Origin: an uncultured Isosphaeraceae bacterium
Lineage (GTDB): Bacteria; Planctomycetota; Planctomycetia; Isosphaerales; Isosphaeraceae
Assembly (NCBI GenBank): GCA_937907405.1
Contig: CALCIC010000622.1
Coordinates: 1 to 7,088 of the forward strand
Direction of reading: 5' to 3'
DNA: 7,088 nt
The first letter of the stretch is position 1, and every line of letters begins with the position of its first letter. Positions 4,767 through 7,088 of this stretch are shown here, piece after piece. The notes under the pieces were generated by a model. That model was given only the letters and a program-made list of their open reading frames with translations, was not told the origin of the DNA and did no database searches. Made by a program: the position numbers and the translations under genes.

Positions 4767-6077
4767 CTATTGCAGAACGAACTTCAGCGTCTCCCGCTTC
4801 CCGTTGCGGAGCACGGTCACGGCCACCTCGTCGCCGGCGCGTTTCTTCTGCATGGTGTAGCCCAGTAGTTCCGACTCGGACATCCGCCCGGCCAGGCCGT
4901 CGAACGAGACCAGGACGTCCCCCTTTCGGAGCCCGGCCCGCTTGGCGACGGCGTGCTCGCCGTATTCCCCCAGGTGCCTGACCTCCAGCGCCATTCCGTC
5001 CCCCGCCAGCTTCGCCTCTTCCCGCTGCGGGCCGGTCAGTTCGATGAGCCGGAGCCCTCCGAGCCCCATCCGCCGCAGGTCCCAGGTGGTCGTCCGCCAG
5101 GAGACGTCCCCCCGCCGCCAACCCTCCGGGAGGTCCAGGGTCAGGTCCGCCGCCTTGCCTTCCCGTCTGACCTGCGCCTTGAGACGCGTCGATGCGGGGG
5201 CGTTGTGGAGAACCCACTGGAGGTCGGCGATCGACAGCAGCGGTTGCCCCGCCAGCGTCGTGATCTCGTCTCCGATCCGAAGCCCGGCCCTCTCGGCGAT
5301 CGAGGGGGTCGCGACCCGCTCGACCTTGGCCTTCGCCTTCGGGTCCATTTTCAGGCCCAGCACGGACGGATCGGGGTACGGGAAGAGGACCTCGTCGGGG
5401 ATCGGCTCCCCCGCCGCGCGATACACCAACCGTTCGGCCTCTCGGACCTGGTGGCAGTGCATGCAACTTTGGGCCGTCTTGCCCTCGTAGTCGATCGTCT
5501 CTCCGAACTTGCCCGAGAGGCTCGGGTAGTCCCTGGGCGTCTTGTAGCGGGCCTGCTTGACCTGCTTTCCCGTCAGGGACGACTTGACCTCCTGATAATC
5601 CTTGTGCATCCGCAGGGCCGCCTCCATCGCCTTGCGGAGCCCCTCCAGCGAGACGTCCTCGTACTCGGGCCGCTCCGAGCGGGTGCCGAACCTCCCGTAG
5701 ATCGTCAGATCCGGGTTCATCAGATAGGCGGCGAACGACTGGTCGAAGTCGTGCTGGAAGTGCGTCAGGTCGATCGTGTTGGCCTGGACGATGCGGACGC
5801 AGACGAACTCGTCCAGGAGGTCCCGGATGATCGGATCCCGGCGGGCCACGTCGTCGTCGAACTCCTGACACGCCTGGCACGGGATGCAGCGGAAGACGAC
5901 CAGCAGCGGCTTGTTCGACCCCTTGGCGACCCGGACGCCCTCGTCCAGATCGTTGTAGATCCAATCTTTCGACGCCCCGAACGTCTGACGGTCGTTGCGG
6001 ACCTTGGCGTCCCGGTCCTGGGCGTGGAGCGAGGACGAGAGGAGGATGAGGGCGAGGAAGATCGGCGAGGATCGCAT
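4767..6077 (-). CDS. Secreted thioredoxin-fold protein with heme c motif and two PDZ domains
   Basis: This encodes 436 residues. Residues 1-19 are a signal peptide (MRSS, Leu/Ile core, cleavage near LHA-Q). A thioredoxin-like domain of the Thioredoxin_7/DUF255 type follows (about 32-160): KPLLVVFRCIPCQACQEFDD (56-75) places the CxxC at Cys64/Cys67, with a further Cys70, after a beta strand. CMHCH (205-209) is a covalent heme c motif. Two PDZ domains end the protein: about 240-315 (AERAGLRIGDEITTLAGQPL) and 355-436 (AVAKRAGLRKGDVLVSFDGL). This matches a family I recall from planctomycetes as Trx7/PDZ domain-containing (seleno)protein, some members of which carry selenocysteine near the active site; here all positions are ordinary Cys. 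A periplasmic redox or protein-quality role is inferred. ATG 6077 is preferred over in-frame ATG 6104 because GAGGG (6085-6089) lies seven bases upstream and the signal peptide begins there. Confidence 0.88.
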   Translation of the reverse strand: MRSSPIFLALILLSSSLHAQDRDAKVRNDRQTFGASKDWIYNDLDEGVRVAKGSNKPLLVVFRCIPCQACQEFDDDVARRDPIIRDLLDEFVCVRIVQANTIDLTHFQHDFDQSFAAYLMNPDLTIYGRFGTRSERPEYEDVSLEGLRKAMEAALRMHKDYQEVKSSLTGKQVKQARYKTPRDYPSLSGKFGETIDYEGKTAQSCMHCHQVREAERLVYRAAGEPIPDEVLFPYPDPSVLGLKMDPKAKAKVERVATPSIAERAGLRIGDEITTLAGQPLLSIADLQWVLHNAPASTRLKAQVRREGKAADLTLDLPEGWRRGDVSWRTTTWDLRRMGLGGLRLIELTGPQREEAKLAGDGMALEVRHLGEYGEHAVAKRAGLRKGDVLVSFDGLAGRMSESELLGYTMQKKRAGDEVAVTVLRNGKRETLKFVLQ

Positions 6078-6228
6078 GGTTTTTCCCTCGGAGTGGTCGT
6101 GCATACCTCACGGCATCCTACTCGCCGGGAGGCGTGGAGGAAACCGTCCAGGCCGACCCTGGGCCGGTCGAACGACGAGTCGAGCCGCGCCCCGACGAGT
6201 AGAAACGAAGGAACTCGGCCCTCGAGTC

Positions 6229-6257
6229 GTTCTTTTTCCGTCTGCTTGGCGTATAAT
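6229..6257 (+). promoter_or_regulatory. Candidate promoter with perfect TATAAT for the membrane protein gene
   Basis: TATAAT at 6252-6257 is an exact -10 consensus in a GC-rich spacer, about 60 bases before the start codon on the same strand. At 16-18 bases upstream only a weak, T-rich -35 (TTCTTT-like, about 6230-6236) is present. Transcription would begin near 6264, leaving a leader of about 50 bases. Confidence 0.5.
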
Positions 6258-6316
6258 GGACGGCACAAGTCGAGTCGAAAGGCCCCTCCGCGCAGCTCTT
6301 TGAGGAGTCAGGCGCC

Positions 6317-7088
6317 ATGACGCTGAGCGCACAGACGCAGCCGCAAGGCAAGCTCCTGGACTACAAGGAGTTCATCGAGCACCAGATCGGCCGCACGCGG
6401 TCGCGGATCAAGTACACCGACTTCGTCACCTCGTGCCTGATCCTGGTGACCGGCGTCGCGCTCGTCCTGCTGCTCGAGGTCGTCCTCGACCACGTCGTCG
6501 GCTTGCCGGTCCTGGCTCGCCAAATCATTCTGATGGTTGGACTTACGGTGGCGTTCGGGTTCACGCTCTACAAGATCGTGCTGCCGCTTTTGCTGTCGGT
6601 CAATTCGGTCTTCGCGGCCAAGACGATCGAGGTGGCCGACCCGGCGATGAAGAACAGCCTCATCAATTACCTGGAGCTGCGCCGGCATCAGGGCCAGGTC
6701 TCCAAGACGGTCTTGGCGGCGCTCGAGGCGCGGGCGGTCAACGACCTGACGCACGTCGAACTCGATCAGGTGGTCAACCAGCAGCGGGCGATGCAGACGG
6801 CTTATGCGCTTTGTGGGATCGTCGTCGCCTTCTGCCTCTACGCGGCGTTCACCCCCAAGAGCATCCTCGACTCGACCAAGCGCGCGTTCCTCGCCGACGT
6901 CGTCCGCCCCACCAACACCAAGCTGTTCAACATCAAGCCCGGGAACGACCGCGAGGCGTCGCGGGTCGTGGCCGGGACGCACGTCACGTTCTCGGTCGAC
7001 GTTCAGGGCGTCCGCCCCGAGAAGGTCAAGCTCCACTACAGTTCCGACGGCGGCAAGTTCTTCGCGGTCAAGGAGTTCGACGCGGGCA
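6317..7088 (+). CDS. Large membrane protein, DUF4175-like architecture, 3' end missing
   Basis: The frame is open from ATG 6317 to the window edge (257 residues). GAGGAG at 6302-6307, nine bases upstream, fixes the start. Visible order: a basic N-terminal helix (KEFIEHQIGRTRSRIKY, 17-33), transmembrane helix 1 (about 38-60), helix 2 (about 67-94), a cytoplasmic helical segment (about 95-158) with MKNSLINYLELRRHQGQ (111-127), transmembrane helix 3 (about 161-178), then an exported part that turns beta-rich from about 219 (GTHVTFSVDVQGVRPEKVKL). Two helices, a short soluble linker, a third helix and a large exported region is the layout of DUF4175-type proteins, which in planctomycetes often lie near MoxR/DUF58/VWA gene sets (general knowledge; no such neighbour is in view). 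The biochemical role of these proteins is unknown, and the family name is a pattern match, not proven. Confidence 0.78.
   Translation, partial: MTLSAQTQPQGKLLDYKEFIEHQIGRTRSRIKYTDFVTSCLILVTGVALVLLLEVVLDHVVGLPVLARQIILMVGLTVAFGFTLYKIVLPLLLSVNSVFAAKTIEVADPAMKNSLINYLELRRHQGQVSKTVLAALEARAVNDLTHVELDQVVNQQRAMQTAYALCGIVVAFCLYAAFTPKSILDSTKRAFLADVVRPTNTKLFNIKPGNDREASRVVAGTHVTFSVDVQGVRPEKVKLHYSSDGGKFFAVKEFDAG

Noticed and set aside
4690..6111. 473-codon minus-strand frame overlapping the Trx/PDZ gene
   Set aside because: It is Arg/Gly/Pro-rich out-of-frame translation of a GC-rich gene. The overlapping frame has a signal peptide, CxxC, CxxCH and PDZ motifs.
6170..6233. GAACGAC/GTCGTTC inverted repeat and repeated CGACGAGT around 6173-6201
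   Set aside because: The arms are short (7-8 bp), the loop is about 50 bases, and CGA/TCG-rich words are common in this GC-rich sequence; no function is indicated.
4953..6320. 455-codon plus-strand frame opposite the Trx/PDZ gene
   Set aside because: It is antisense to a gene with clear domains, has no motif of its own and a low-complexity Arg/Leu/Val-rich composition.
6308..7036. 242-codon minus-strand frame opposite the membrane protein gene
   Set aside because: It is an Asp/Arg/Val/Leu-rich antisense shadow. The plus frame has a ribosome site, transmembrane helices and no stop to the window edge.

Overview
The window is GC-rich with strong G/C preference at third codon positions. It combines a class II (c'-like) cytochrome, a secreted thioredoxin/c-heme/PDZ protein, a three-helix membrane protein of DUF4175-like architecture, and a J-domain protein with an unfamiliar N-terminal region. 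From general knowledge, this mix points to a planctomycete, perhaps the Isosphaeraceae. That assignment is an inference from gene content; no rRNA or other phylogenetic marker is present.

Layout. 1-400 (minus) is the N-terminal 133 codons of a lipoate/biotin protein ligase family protein that runs off the left edge. 538-993 (minus) is a small exported cytochrome c'-like protein with a C-terminal CTECH heme motif, with a hairpin between it and the ligase gene. A 260-base divergent spacer (994-1253) separates it from purM (1254-2321, plus), the most certain gene in the window. A compositionally different stretch follows (about 2440-3700), with lower GC and mixed third-position use. It holds one small secreted protein of unknown function (2735-3286, minus) between two long non-coding segments that carry several inverted repeats. 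GC-rich coding resumes with a J-domain protein (3794-4606, plus). This converges on a large secreted Trx-heme-PDZ-PDZ protein (4767-6077, minus), with hairpins in the gap. The right end (6317-7088, plus) is the start of a large membrane protein, preceded by a perfect TATAAT box, and it is cut by the window edge.

The genes are mostly monocistronic, in alternating orientation, so the window does not look like one operon or pathway. Two genes, the c' cytochrome and the Trx/PDZ protein, encode exported proteins with covalent heme motifs, so the host must have cytochrome c maturation. No complete mobile element, CRISPR array, tRNA or rRNA was seen. The parts most worth a second look are the low-GC islet, the nested inverted repeats at 3433-3523, the N-terminal region of the J-domain protein, and the domain combination of the Trx/PDZ protein.
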